This document shows, piece by piece, positions 42,653 to 52,919 of a stretch of 64,000 bases of DNA. The translations under genes were made by a program, and so were the position numbers. This DNA comes from Hirsutella rhossiliensis (lineage: Eukaryota > Ascomycota > Sordariomycetes > Hypocreales > Ophiocordycipitaceae). Under the pieces are notes generated by a model, which ran no database searches, had not been told where the DNA came from, and was given only the letters and a program-made list of their open reading frames with translations. Within the stretch, counting starts at the first letter, position 1. Every line of letters begins with the position of its first letter. Where the stretch lies: positions 62,001 to 126,000 of the forward strand of contig NW_025408684.1 in NCBI RefSeq assembly GCF_020360975.1, in the 5' to 3' direction.

Positions 42653-44122
42653 ATGGCGCGCCGCGCTCAGAGCGTCGGAGGGGTGGACGAGGTGCCGATG
42701 GTGATCGACGGCGGCAAGAAAGGGTTGGCGCAGAGCATGCACCACCCCAATGCCGGCCAAGGAGCGTTCACAACGGCATCGCGCACTAATCCTGACCCTC
42801 CTGCGGACCGAGACCAGCTCGAGGAACACGTACGAGAAGCCTACCGACATATCGCCAGCCTGGTGCACGGGGAGACCTTCCAAGGCGTCTGGGAGGCCAT
42901 CCAAAAGCTTTTACGCGCCGACCGCGAGGCGCACGCGCCACGCGGCCAAACCTCGGATAAACTCACCACAACGAAAACAGAACTCTCGGCGACAGTCAGG
43001 GAAGCAGTCGAAGCAGCTATGGGAGGCAAGACCATGAAGAAGACTTGGGCGGAGATCGCAGCCGGCGCGCAGACTGCCCGCCTACACCCGGCCCCCGCGG
43101 AGAAACCGGTCCCTGCTCGCTTCGACAGGGAATTAGTAGTCCGCGGCAGCGGCATCACCCAAGATCTCAGACAACGTCGCCCACCGGAGATAGTTCAGGC
43201 TGTCAATCGCGCTTTCGGCGCTACCGTTGCGATCGCGGCCCGAGTGCTTCGAAGCGGAGACACAGTCATTACCTTTGAGAAAGACGCTAAACAGTATCGC
43301 ATGAGGACGGACTGGCTACGTGACGCCTTCGGACCGCAAGCGACGCTCTCTCAGGGCGGCTACACGCTGATTGTTAAAGGAGTTCCTATCAAGGCACTAC
43401 AAGACCGAGACAACGAGACCGCGACGAAGGCGATTGCAGCGGAAAATAAGGTCGAAGTCATCCGCCTTAGAGCGCGTAGAGCAAAGGGCGCCGGAGCGAC
43501 GAAGACGACCCTCATACTCACAGTAGACGGGGTAAATGCGGCGAACAAGATTTGCGATCAGGGACTGCTTCTTCAGTCCGAACTTTTCAACTCAGAACCC
43601 TACGACGACTCGCTCGACCCAAAACAGTGCTTCCGCTGCTACCAGATGGGTCACCTCGCCCGCTACTGCGAAGCGAAGCCGACGTGTGGACGGTGCGGCA
43701 CTGACCCGCACCCAGACAACGAGTGCCCGGCCGCCCTAGGCCAATCTCCCCATAAGTGTCCCCTTTGCGGCGGCGCACACCCAGCGTGGGACCGCCGCTG
43801 CAATAAGACTAAAGAGCACTGGGACAGAGCGCGTAAGGCCTACGCCTTTAGAGCGAGGCGGTTCGAAAGCCGCGGCCGCGACCCGACGCCGCGCCCTCGG
43901 CCACCCGAGCTCGACAAACCAGCTGACGACTCGCTACTGCCGCCACACCCCAAACGACCTCGACCAGCCTCAGCCGGGCCGGGCCGCCCCTCGACCAAGA
44001 CCGCACGCGTGCGGGGCCAATCGGCACTCTCGGCGTCTACGGTTAGCCAGCGGGCCGCTGACACGATAAGAGTGTCTCAAGAGAGAGTCGCCGACGTCCT
44101 TATGGATAATGCTGAATGTTAA
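42653..44122 (+). CDS. LINE4 ORF1, gag-like RNA-binding protein with CCHC knuckles
   Basis: 489 residues without interruption. The N-terminal third is acidic and helical. The middle holds the conserved core of Tad-type ORF1 proteins (GSGITQDLRQRRPPEIVQAV; LIVKGVPIKAL). The C-terminal half carries three zinc knuckles: CFRCYQMGHLARYC (about 43628-43670), CGRCGTDPHPDNEC (about 43686) and CPLCGGAHPAWDRRC (about 43759). A basic, Pro/Arg-rich tail follows. It is expected to coat LINE RNA and act as a chaperone in the ribonucleoprotein. The start at 42653 is the first ATG after the leader. The stop overlaps the ORF2 start in ATGTTAA, pointing to coupled reinitiation. Confidence 0.88.
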   Translation: MARRAQSVGGVDEVPMVIDGGKKGLAQSMHHPNAGQGAFTTASRTNPDPPADRDQLEEHVREAYRHIASLVHGETFQGVWEAIQKLLRADREAHAPRGQTSDKLTTTKTELSATVREAVEAAMGGKTMKKTWAEIAAGAQTARLHPAPAEKPVPARFDRELVVRGSGITQDLRQRRPPEIVQAVNRAFGATVAIAARVLRSGDTVITFEKDAKQYRMRTDWLRDAFGPQATLSQGGYTLIVKGVPIKALQDRDNETATKAIAAENKVEVIRLRARRAKGAGATKTTLILTVDGVNAANKICDQGLLLQSELFNSEPYDDSLDPKQCFRCYQMGHLARYCEAKPTCGRCGTDPHPDNECPAALGQSPHKCPLCGGAHPAWDRRCNKTKEHWDRARKAYAFRARRFESRGRDPTPRPRPPELDKPADDSLLPPHPKRPRPASAGPGRPSTKTARVRGQSALSASTVSQRAADTIRVSQERVADVLMDNAEC

Positions 44123-47100
44123 TTACAGTGATGTATTGGAATACGAACCGACAACCCACTCTCACGAAGCTTGCGCTCCGAGCCCCGCACGCCGCCGACG
44201 TCATTGCAATCCAAGAGCCGGCTAAGAACGCTAAGACTGGCCATCCAATATGCCCGAGCAGGAGCAGCTACCGTCTTGTCTTTACTGCCGGCCGCGCGGC
44301 GCTCTACGTCCACAAACGGCACGACACCGGGTCGTGGACCAGCGATGGAGGCGTCGATTGGTGCAGCGTCACCTTCACTAAGCCCAACATCACAATCTTC
44401 TCCATCTACTCCCCGATCTATGCTAGGGAGCCTAATAAGAGCCCGCTACCCGCTCTCGCATCGTGCACGCCGTGCTGCAGAGCCGCCTTCGTCGGAGACT
44501 TCAACATCCATCACCCGCTCTGGGATATCCATAACCGAACGTCGGACAACTGCGACGACATACTAGGGCTGGCGAGCCGATGGAACCTTGCGCTCGCCAC
44601 GCCCGAGGGCGAAATCACTCGTCTTGGTGGACCGGGTAAGCGTGACAGCACGATAGACCTCGCCTGGGTCTCGCGGGACCTCTCAGCGACGTACCTCGGC
44701 AGAGCAGATATCACAGGCTCAGACCACATCCCGCAACTCCTACAACTCGACGTTGGACCGCCTCCGCCCCGCTTACGGCTCCGGGGACTTCCAATAAACT
44801 GGCGCCTACTTGAACCCAAACGCGCCCGCGCGGAGGCGACGGCGCGTTTCAGGCCCTCGATTGCCCCTTCGACACCGCAATCCCCTAAAGAAATTGACGA
44901 TTATGCCGACTGGCTGGTCAACCAACTGACAGAAATCGCCTATCGCGCTGCGCCCAAGGTCTGCGGTCGAGCTGATGGAGGCAGGGAAGAGTGGTGGACC
45001 CGCGATGTTGAAAACGCCACCCGGGCGGCTAAGCAGGCCGAGAGGCTCTACTTAAGAACCAGGAACCCGGCCCACTGGGAAGCGCGACGCGACGCCGTAG
45101 CGGCGCAGAATCGAGCCGTACACGAGGCGTGCAGGAGCGCATGGAGGAGACATCTCCACGACGCCTCAAAGACGAAAGGCATCTGGGCCTTGGAGCGATG
45201 GGCCAGACTTAGAAGCACCCAACCGCCTGCACCATTACGCCTCCCCGACCTCTCACGAGTAGAAGGCGACCCGACCCCAGCTCGCACGCGCGCCGACAAA
45301 ACCAGAGTGTTGGCCGAAAGATTCTTCCCGACACCCTCGGCCGCCCATCCCGACGCTACCGGGGGCCCCGCCCGCGAGCCGGTTACGATCAGCAACCACT
45401 TCTCCCTCGTGGAGGTCGAGCAGGTCATCAAACGGACGGCACCATGGAAGGCGGCGGGGGAAGATGGTCTGCCCCTGGGGTTAATAAAAGCCTGCGGTAA
45501 ACCAGTCGCTATCTCTATCCTTACATTGCTAAACTCTAGCTGCGCTCTCGGGTATTTCCCAGAGCGCTTTCGCCGCGCAGACGTGGTGGTTATCCCCAAA
45601 CCCAACAAGACCCAGGCTCAACTTAACCTAGCAGGCAGCTGGCGCCCAATCTCCCTCCTCAGCACGGTGGGCAAGATAATAGAGGCGACGATCGCACGGC
45701 GGCTCGCCGATACTGCGGAGACGCATCTACTGCTCCCCGAGGGACAGATGGGCAATCGGCCTAGACGCTCTACGGAAGTAGCAGTCCATATTGTCGCAGA
45801 ACTGGCGCGCACGGCGTGGGATCGAGGCGGTGTCGCGTCCCTTCTTCAACTCGATCTCAAGGGTGCTTTTGACAGTGTAGACCACACCTGCCTCCTCCAG
45901 GCTTTAAAGGGAGGAATCCCGGAATGGCTCCTAGCTTGGATCCGGAGTTTCGTAAGCAACAGAACAGCTCGCCTACTCTTCGACGGCGACGCGTCGGACC
46001 CTCAGCATACACGCAGGCGTCCCCCAAGGATCCCCGCTTTCCCCGATCCTCTTCCTCTTCTATATCGCCCCCCTTTACGACGCTCTCGAAGCAACGGCGG
46101 GAACAATACTAGTCGGCTTCGCGGACGACTCGAACATTCTCGCCTTCGGCAGAACCACAGACGAAACCGCCGAAAGGCTCGAAGGAGCATGGTCTGCATG
46201 CGAAGGCTGGGCGCGCGCTGTAGGGGCAGCGTTCGAACCGGCGAAAAGCGAATTACTGCACTTCACACGCGCCCACGCCCCGCCCGAGACGTGCGTTCGC
46301 CTCGGCAACACCACGATAGCGCCGTCAGAGTCCTCCCGCTTCCTCGGAGTTTGGCTTCACCGCAAGCTCCAATGGGGCCCTCACCTTAAGCAAATCCAGA
46401 CCAAGTTTCAGCGCCAACGGGTGGCACTTACCGCGCTCGCTGCGTCTGCGTGGGGATGTCGACTCTCGCGCGCACGGGAGATCTACACCAAGGTTATCCG
46501 CAGCGCCATCGTCTATGGAGGCCCAGCCTTCCATACGCCTACGCCATCGAACGGACGCCCAAGGGGAGTGGCTCGTGCGCTCTGCAGCTTACAAACGACG
46601 TGCCTTCGCACCGTCGCCGGCGCGTATAAAGCCACACCAACCCGCAGCCTAGAAACAGAGACCGAAGTCCCGCCGCTTGACCTCTACCTCAACGAACGGC
46701 TAGCGAGATTTCAGAGTCGACTCGAGACCTCGGGGATGGCGGCGCGCCTGCGTCTGGCCTGCGCAAAAGTCAGCAGCGTGCTTCGAAAACGCAAGGGTCC
46801 ATGGCGCAAACCCGGAAATGACGGCGAGGAGTGGCAACAGCGCTGGTGCATAGGCTCGACGGAGCCTCGTGAAGCTCTATGGCGTGAATGGACGAGAAGG
46901 TGGGAAAGAGAGCTGCGAGACGCGAAGGCACGCCATCCTCGTCGCGCCCTCCAACCATCAGACACGGAAACGCCCCCTCCGAAGCCCGGGAGAAGGCTGA
47001 AGGCCCACGCCGACCTCTACAAGCACGAGAGTTCCACGCTTATCCAGCTCCGCACGGGGAAGATAGGTCTTAACAGCTTTCTCTATCACAAGAACGTTCC

Positions 47101-47524
47101 CAGCGCGACGACCCCCCTCTGCCGGTGCGGTGGCGGGGAGGAAACAGTGTTTCACGTCTTCCTCCGCTGCCCCCTACAAGCTGACAACCGCAGGCTCCTC
47201 CCAGGCGCCCTCCGCACTGACGCCGACCTCCGCGCGCTTCTTATGCGACCCGACACAGCCCCATACCTCGTCCGATGGTTTCTCAACTTTCGGCCGATAC
47301 CCCACTACAAGGTAGCAGCAGATCTCGCAAGAAGCTGGACCGCCAGCGCCGCGACAACGACGAGCGGACCGAGAGTAGAAATAGAGAACAAGGTAGCAGC
47401 GAAGGTCTTTACTCTTGTCGGCTCCCAATCCCAAACAGCCGCGAAGGGCCTGCACGCACTGCCGGGCCTCGACGACCCCACGGCTCACACTCGGGAGCTT
47501 GGCGGGCCGTGGACGACCGACTGA
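44116..47524 (+). pseudogene. LINE4 ORF2: endonuclease and reverse transcriptase, one frameshift
   Basis: The APE-type endonuclease (44116-44760) shows YWNTNRQPTLTKLAL, the catalytic E in IAIQEPAKN, FVGDFNIHHPLWD and ITGSDHIPQLL. The reverse transcriptase (about 45430-46350) shows SWRPISLLSTVGKIIEATI and LLQLDLKGAFDSVDH. After a shift at about 46012 come GVPQGSPLSP and the active site VGFADDSNIL (about 46112). The C-terminus ends with a knuckle (CRCGGGEETVFHVFLRC, about 47121-47170). No RNase H domain is recognisable, unlike LINE1 and LINE B. With the shift repaired, or if it is a sequencing error, it would be full length at about 1,136 residues. It is therefore the best candidate in the window for a trans-acting LINE source. 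Confidence 0.87.
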
Positions 47525-47854
47525 ACACCAGCAAGAAATTCCTGAGAAAGGAGGTATAAGCGGGATAGAGTTCTCCGTCGCGCTGCGCGCGCGTTGACGG
47601 CTATTCGGGTACAACGCGCCTACGGGACCTGACGCCCCGGCCCAGTTTGGGACGGAGGTCCCCCACCTGCACCAGGCTGGCGGCTGCGACCCAACATGCT
47701 CAACATCGCGACGACGGCGGCCCGCGGGCCGAGGCAGATGAGAAGGTTGTATATAGGTTTTCCTCCTGGGCCACCGGGTTTTTCCTATATAGGTAACGCG
47801 TAGAGGCTCTAGAGCCTGCAGGCTAGCTAGTGTAATAAACTACAACTACTACTA

Positions 47855-48139
47855 CTACCCACGCTTTTCGGAGCTAGACCTCTTGATAAGAGCAGCGCCG
47901 TTATCACGATGAAATCCTTGTATAAAGTCATATAGTTCATCGTATGAGTCATACGCCTGCGAGGGCGGCAGAGGACGAATTTGCCACGATGGGAGGGCCT
48001 CTTGGGCCTCATTGTGATCGAGGGCCTCGGCCTCGTTGGCCTTATGGGCCTCGTTGGCTTCGTGGGCCTCGTGGGCTGCGTTGGCCTCGTTGGCCTGGTT
48101 GAGGAAGATATTGGTGTAGTCCATTGTAGCAATTGGCAA
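47855..48139 (-). pseudogene. MULE (FAR1-type) transposase N-terminal fragment
   Basis: 94 codons on the minus strand. The last 45 match the usual start of fungal FAR1-type MULE transposases (LPPSQAYDSYDELYDFIQGF, then HRDNGAALIKRSSS). They follow a variable Asn/Glu/Ala/His-rich repeat (ANEAHEAHEANEAHKANEA). The frame ends at the tail of LINE4. A different lineage from the MULE at 30038. Confidence 0.65.
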
Positions 48140-48649
48140 TCGATTGACGATAGCTTCAATTGGGGGTGTGCGTGTATGCGTAAGGCGATGGAAGAATTTT
48201 ACTACACTATAGAGAGAGGCAGGGCCAGCGATTTAGGCGGTACCGGTACGAGCCATGTGGGCGCACGCGATTTGGGTGACAAGGTGTGGCAGTGTCGGGG
48301 GCAGAAAAGTCGGATCCCGGGTACAAATAGGGAAATGTCCGAGTATAAATAGGACTACTCTTAATTTTCGCTCTGGCTTGCCGGTCGGGCAATTTGTTGC
48401 ATGACGTGGTGCGTTGCATGACTCAGTGAGGTACGTTAATGTGTGGACGCGCCCCGAACCCGTGTACACCCCACCACTCGCGCTTGACGAGTAGTGAATC
48501 ATGCACGGACGATTTCAAATCATGCACGGAGACTTAAACCCCATTTGGAAATTAGCCGCGCACCCAATTTTTAGTGCGCGTACGGTCGCACATTAAGCAA
48601 CAAAGGCACGCACCGCAAAAAAGAAATCGCGCTAAACAGCCGCACTGGC
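48140..48649. other. MULE flank and an empty-site homologue of the Pogo-3 target
   Basis: No gene is called. 48579-48640 (acggtcgcacattaagcaac...) matches the flanks of Pogo-3 (59305-59349 and 61460-61474, inverted) without the insertion. TATA-like strings occur on both strands near 48340-48355. Confidence 0.6.
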
Positions 48650-48659
48650 ACATTTGCAC

Positions 48660-49956
48660 ATTTGCGCATTTTTGGCGTCATTGAAGATCAAAGCGAATAA
48701 GCGATTCATCCCGCCGATGCAGAGGATTGCCAAGATGATGGCGCTGTCTGACACGGATCGAACGGAGATCATTCGCGAGTACGCTCTGGCACCGTGGAAC
48801 GACCGTGTCCAGGAAGTGGGCGAGCCGGTACAGGTGGTCCAACCCACTTGATGTGGATTGTGGAAGGCATCATCATTGCCACCTCCAGCTCGCAGAGAAA
48901 GGGCGTGGTTGGTATGGGAGGTGTTGTTCACGACACCACCCTCAACAGCGCAGGCGAGGTGCTGGCCAGCTACTCGGTCACACTCGGGTCCAGGGATGAA
49001 CAGAACCCGTACACAGCAGAACTCGCTGCAGTGGCGATGGCGCTGGAGTTCATACCGGCTGGACTGCGTCGCCGAGATTTCACGAGCATGACGAGCAACC
49101 ACTCGGCATTGGAAGTTATCAGGTGACCACGCCAACAGTCTGGCCAGTGTACAATCCTACAGATATACTAATACGACCACGTCGAGTATCTCCGGCGAAG
49201 AGGGTGCGGCGTTACGCTCTTGTGGGTACCAGCAAAGGATGAAGGCTTTTATTGGGTCCGTTGGCCAATGCCGCAGCACAGGGAGCCACAAGTCATGGAC
49301 GCACTGCGGAGACAGCGATATATCGAGCAGGTCTACCACACTACGTTTGGCCCTCGCCTCACAGCGACAACGTGGACGACTCCCAGAGGGATCGGTAAAT
49401 ACTCGAAACGTACCGGTATCGACAAGGCGCCGCAGTGGACTCGGATATGTGCAGTTGTGGACAAGCAGTAGAGACGGTGGATCATTTTCTTTTCCGATGT
49501 AAGAAGTGGACGACGCGGCGCGAAATTATGGCCGACTGCGCCCGACCGAAGATGGGCAATTTGTCCTTCTTCCTAAGAGGCAAAGCGGCATCGAACGACG
49601 ACAAGTGGAAACCGAACATGAAGGCAGTGCACGCCACAGTTCAATTCGCGTTGGCAACAAAACGAACGGTTCGACATGGATCAACGGGCAGATACACATT
49701 AAGCAGACGAGACGAAACTAACATTCAAGAGCCTCAAATGTGGCAGACCGTGCTCCAGCTGCTGAGGATAGGACGCTGAACACTTGGAGAAATTGGCCTT
49801 CAAGCGGGCCTGTCATGGAAGCATCGACCGAGGTTGGATATCGAGCGAAAAGAATCGTGGTGCTCCGGGTAGCATGAAGCAATGTACTGTAACCGTAGAT
49901 CGCTTAGCGCAGTAGCCCTATAGGGGATTCCTCCGGGCGTAATACAAATAATAATA
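48660..49956 (+). mobile_element. 5'-truncated LINE (LINE5) of the LINE1 type, acatttgcac duplication
   Basis: The 10-bp target duplication acatttgcac is at 48650-48659 and 49957-49966. The coding remnants match LINE1 ORF2 from the end of the RT region (REYALAPWNDRVQ, about 48774) through RNase H (TSSSQRKGVVGMGGVVHD) to the C-terminal knuckle (CSCGQAVETVDHFLFRCKKW, about 49448-49510). They are split by shifts near 48840, 49130, 49240 and 49430. The 3' end (cctccgggcgtaatacaaa) is shared with LINE1. The tail is aataataataac rather than pure A. Confidence 0.85.
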
Positions 49957-49966
49957 ACATTTGCAC

Positions 49967-50712
49967 GTTCGGATCAATGGCACCTTCATCGCCTTTTGCA
50001 TTAATTGCACACCTATCGTAGCTCTATCCGACGACCTATAGTGGTGCGAACTGCTTACCACTGTATCCGTAGCTTAGTCTCGTTTTATGAATATTGCGTA
50101 GATAACTTAAGTCGGAGTTTTCCGAATCTCTCTCCTTATGAACAATCATTTTGCCCAAGTCACATTCGACCTCGCTTATGCTCCTGTACCGTCGAGGGAT
50201 GTAGTGCTTAAAGCGACTTAGAGGAAGCTTGTAAGTGTAAGTCACATGATAGAATCCAGGATAAATAGATAATCCGGCAAATTACAAGACAAACAAAGGC
50301 CCAAAGCCCCCCCTTTCCACTAAGTTACTGTCGATGGACTGTCATTCTGGTACTCATGAGGTAGGGGCAACACAAGAAGGGATAAAGATGCATGATCTAG
50401 CTAGAAAGAAGCGGCCACAGGGCCCTATTTATGCCGTAGTCAGAGGGACCCTCAGGTGACTTACATAGGCACCAAACTGGCCCCATACGTGAGGTCTTTA
50501 TGGGTCCCCGATACATGGCCTCATAATGATCCTTCAGGTGGCCCTCCCTTGATCCTTCAGGTGACCTACTAACAGCGGTGCCTATACTAGCCGACAGTTA
50601 CCTACACTATTGCATCGCTCTTTTTTCTCTTCCTTTGCATTGCTTTACCATGTTCTTTTCCCTTCCCTTTGTATAGCTATATTGCGCTCCTTATCGTCTA
50701 ATACATGCTCCC
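49967..50712. other. Intergenic, nothing assigned
   Basis: It contains two copies of gatccttcaggtg (about 50529 and 50552) and a CT-rich stretch (50610-50680) that could be promoter for the following gene. Confidence 0.35.
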
Positions 50713-51906
50713 ATGGCGCCTTACTGGGGTGCTGTAAACTGCCCTAAGGCTAAAGTTCTAAACGTCTCCATGGGCAAGTTCGAGAGGAGAACCCAGAGTC
50801 TTGCTTCTGCCCCTTCTGCGGGAAACCATGGCCCCAGTCAATCGTTGTATCAGACGCCGACGAACCTCCTGCGGGACCAAATACTCTATCGAGTCAACGT
50901 TCCGCCCAGGTTATCGGCCCGGCTCGACCAGCGGCTCGAAAGAGGGATCGAACGCTCAACTTTCGACAACATTGGAAGTCGGCTGCTGAAGAAGCCACTG
51001 CGTCCTGTAGGACGAGAGAGAGAGAAGACCCTTACGAACATCCACTCGGGCTGCCAATCCGTATTAACGGTATCCTCTGCCGTGGGGAGCAGTACGCTAG
51101 CTTCTTTATTCCGCGGAAGCAGGATGAGATTGGTAAAATACAAGAAAACGCGCCTCCTTCGCTTGGTAACTAACGAGCCAGTATAGGTAGCGTCGATCTC
51201 GATCCCCTCCCACACAACGAGTATTCCGATTGTCTCTCAATGACTGTGGATGAATGGGTTAGAAAATACGTCCGACCACAGTTCGAGAGCAACTTCCAGG
51301 ATAATGTGCGTTGGGAGATTGGGAATAGTTGGCAAAAGCAGAGAGGATTAAGGAGGATCCCACTGGATAATCCTGAAGTTACTATTTACGACCTCTTTTT
51401 CCAGCACGCTATAGACTCTCCCAAGGCTCGTAAGAGTTGGTCAGTCGACGAGGGTCATATCGTCGTCTGGATCAGCTTTCAGGTTGAAGACCCTAACCTT
51501 CGTGCGGCCTCGAAGTCTATTAGTGATTCGAAACGGAAAACGAAGAACGATACATCTCATAGGGAACAAGATCGCAATGTCCATGCGAGCTCGAAGTCCC
51601 GCGGGAAAAGGAAGAGAAATGCGTCTCCTGATGCGATAGACACGCCTCATCGTGTCAAAAAGGAGCGTATCGAGGTTGATCAATTCGAAAGTTCGCCACT
51701 GCCGGACCTAAGGGATCTTGCTAGTGACTATCCACTGCCAATCCTCACGCCGCAGCTCGTTCTCCTCTCGCGAGGGCCAAGACGAGGAGCAAGATAGGGA
51801 GCAAGACGAGGGGCAGGACGAGGGAGAAGGCGAGGCCTCTACAGATACAGAGGCGGCGAGAGGGCCAGCTTATAACACCAGGCACCTCCAGAAGAGACGA
51901 CTCTAA
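50713..51906 (+). pseudogene. Unknown basic protein with Cys-rich start, frameshifted
   Basis: I do not recognise the family. Starting at the ATG at 50713, a frame change near 50790 leads into a continuous frame containing CFCPFCGKPWPQ (about 50805, two CxxC-type pairs). Further on come DPYEHPLGLPIRINGILCRG (about 51030) and MTVDEWVRKYVRPQFESNFQ (51240), then VRWEIGNSWQKQRG and a basic nuclear-localisation-like stretch (KSRGKRKRN, about 51595). After a second shift near 51760 a Glu/Asp/Gln repeat (EQDEGQDEGEGE) leads to the end RHLQKRRL. One in-frame stop (51168) also interrupts it. Composition suggests a nuclear or nucleic-acid-binding protein. It may be a host gene or unrecognised element cargo. 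Confidence 0.5.
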
Positions 51907-52065
51907 CTGGTGCCCGGCTCAGGCACATTATCAATGCCTTCCTCTCCAAATAGTTGGAATCGGTGTTGAGCGCTTAGTGGAATAGCATCGCCCTGAAGCT
52001 GGGCTTGAGCTCGTCGGAGAGAATGGTTTTGTTCGAGGATTTGGTCTAGTTGTACCTATATTATT
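51907..52065. other. Short spacer
   Basis: Nothing recognised between the unknown gene and the integrase-core gene. Confidence 0.3.
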
Positions 52066-52667
52066 TTAATACGCACATGTATTTACACCAAGAGTGAAGT
52101 TGCTCACATATCTTGCCAGCCCGCCTCGTGGCGGCTCCATTACTGCAAGAATTGGCTGGTGACCACTTTCATGATGCTGCCGTATTCGACGGCGAAGTTC
52201 CATATATTCCTCAAAGAAGGGGTGCTTGTGATCTTGCCTTGAATCAAGCAACCCGTCAAACCCCATCGCTGTCAGCTCTTGCATACACCAGTCTGCTGTC
52301 TCTTGTGGCAAGAAGGAATCGATGTCGATATCTTGTATCGGCTCGAGTAAATCCTGCAGAACCTCGCTGGCCATACCCTCATCACCCTCGCTAAGATGCA
52401 CACCCCAGTTCGGTGCCTGATCCGTATTATAGAGATCTATAGGTCGGCCGCTTATTACATGTTGACGATTTCGTTGTGTGCGGATCTTGTGAGAGTTCCA
52501 AAGGTCCACGAAGGTTGCAAATTCGTCCCTGATCATCGGTGTATAGATTGCGTATAGCGCAATCTGGTCACTTAGCATCGACTCAATGAATAAAGCCGAG
52601 TGTGCAAGCTCATTGAAGAAAGACTACTCTATAATTAGCGTATATATGTAGTCTAATAGTTCGATTG

Positions 52668-52899
52668 TGTGAAAGGCTGGCCCGGAGTTTATTCAACAAG
52701 CAGGTGCCTAGATGTTGTCTATCTAGAGCTAAGGAGGAAAAGAAGCTGAACTCGAGGCGTAGCCTCGAGTGCGAGCTTATATTGCCCTTCTCGGAATGTT
52801 CTCGCAGCTTCTGGGTCCGCGGGCGGCCGGTGTTGCCACCGGGCACGACCCACCGGACCCGGTACAACCGGGTCCACCAGCCGGGCACAGCCCGTGACA
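52668..52899 (-). repeat. 3' LTR of the gypsy element
   Basis: 232 bp, TG...CA. Differs from 57764-57999 only by indels (a, gg, a). Confidence 0.93.
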
Positions 52900-52919
52900 T
52901 TACCCCTTGTCCCCTCCGA

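Larger units (their letters stand above)
42546..47865 (+). mobile_element. Nearly intact Tad-clade LINE (LINE4)
   Basis: About 5.3 kb: a short leader, ORF1 (42653-44122), an overlapping ORF2 (44116-47524), a 3' UTR of about 340 bp and a 3' tail of (ctacaa)(cta)n type (about 47837-47865). ORF1 is intact, and ORF2 has a single frameshift near 46012. The 3' tail repeat resembles those of LINE A and LINE B (tac repeats). No target duplication could be assigned; a MULE fragment starts directly after the tail. Confidence 0.85.

Noticed and set aside
42546..47880. Simple insertion of LINE4 into the MULE fragment at 47866
   Set aside because: The left flank of LINE4 is pogo sequence, not MULE, and no duplication matches, so the order of events is unresolved.
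51163..51190. Micro-intron (gtaactaacgagccagtatag) removing the stop at 51168
   Set aside because: 21 bp is too short for a spliceosomal intron; the stop is treated as a break or error.
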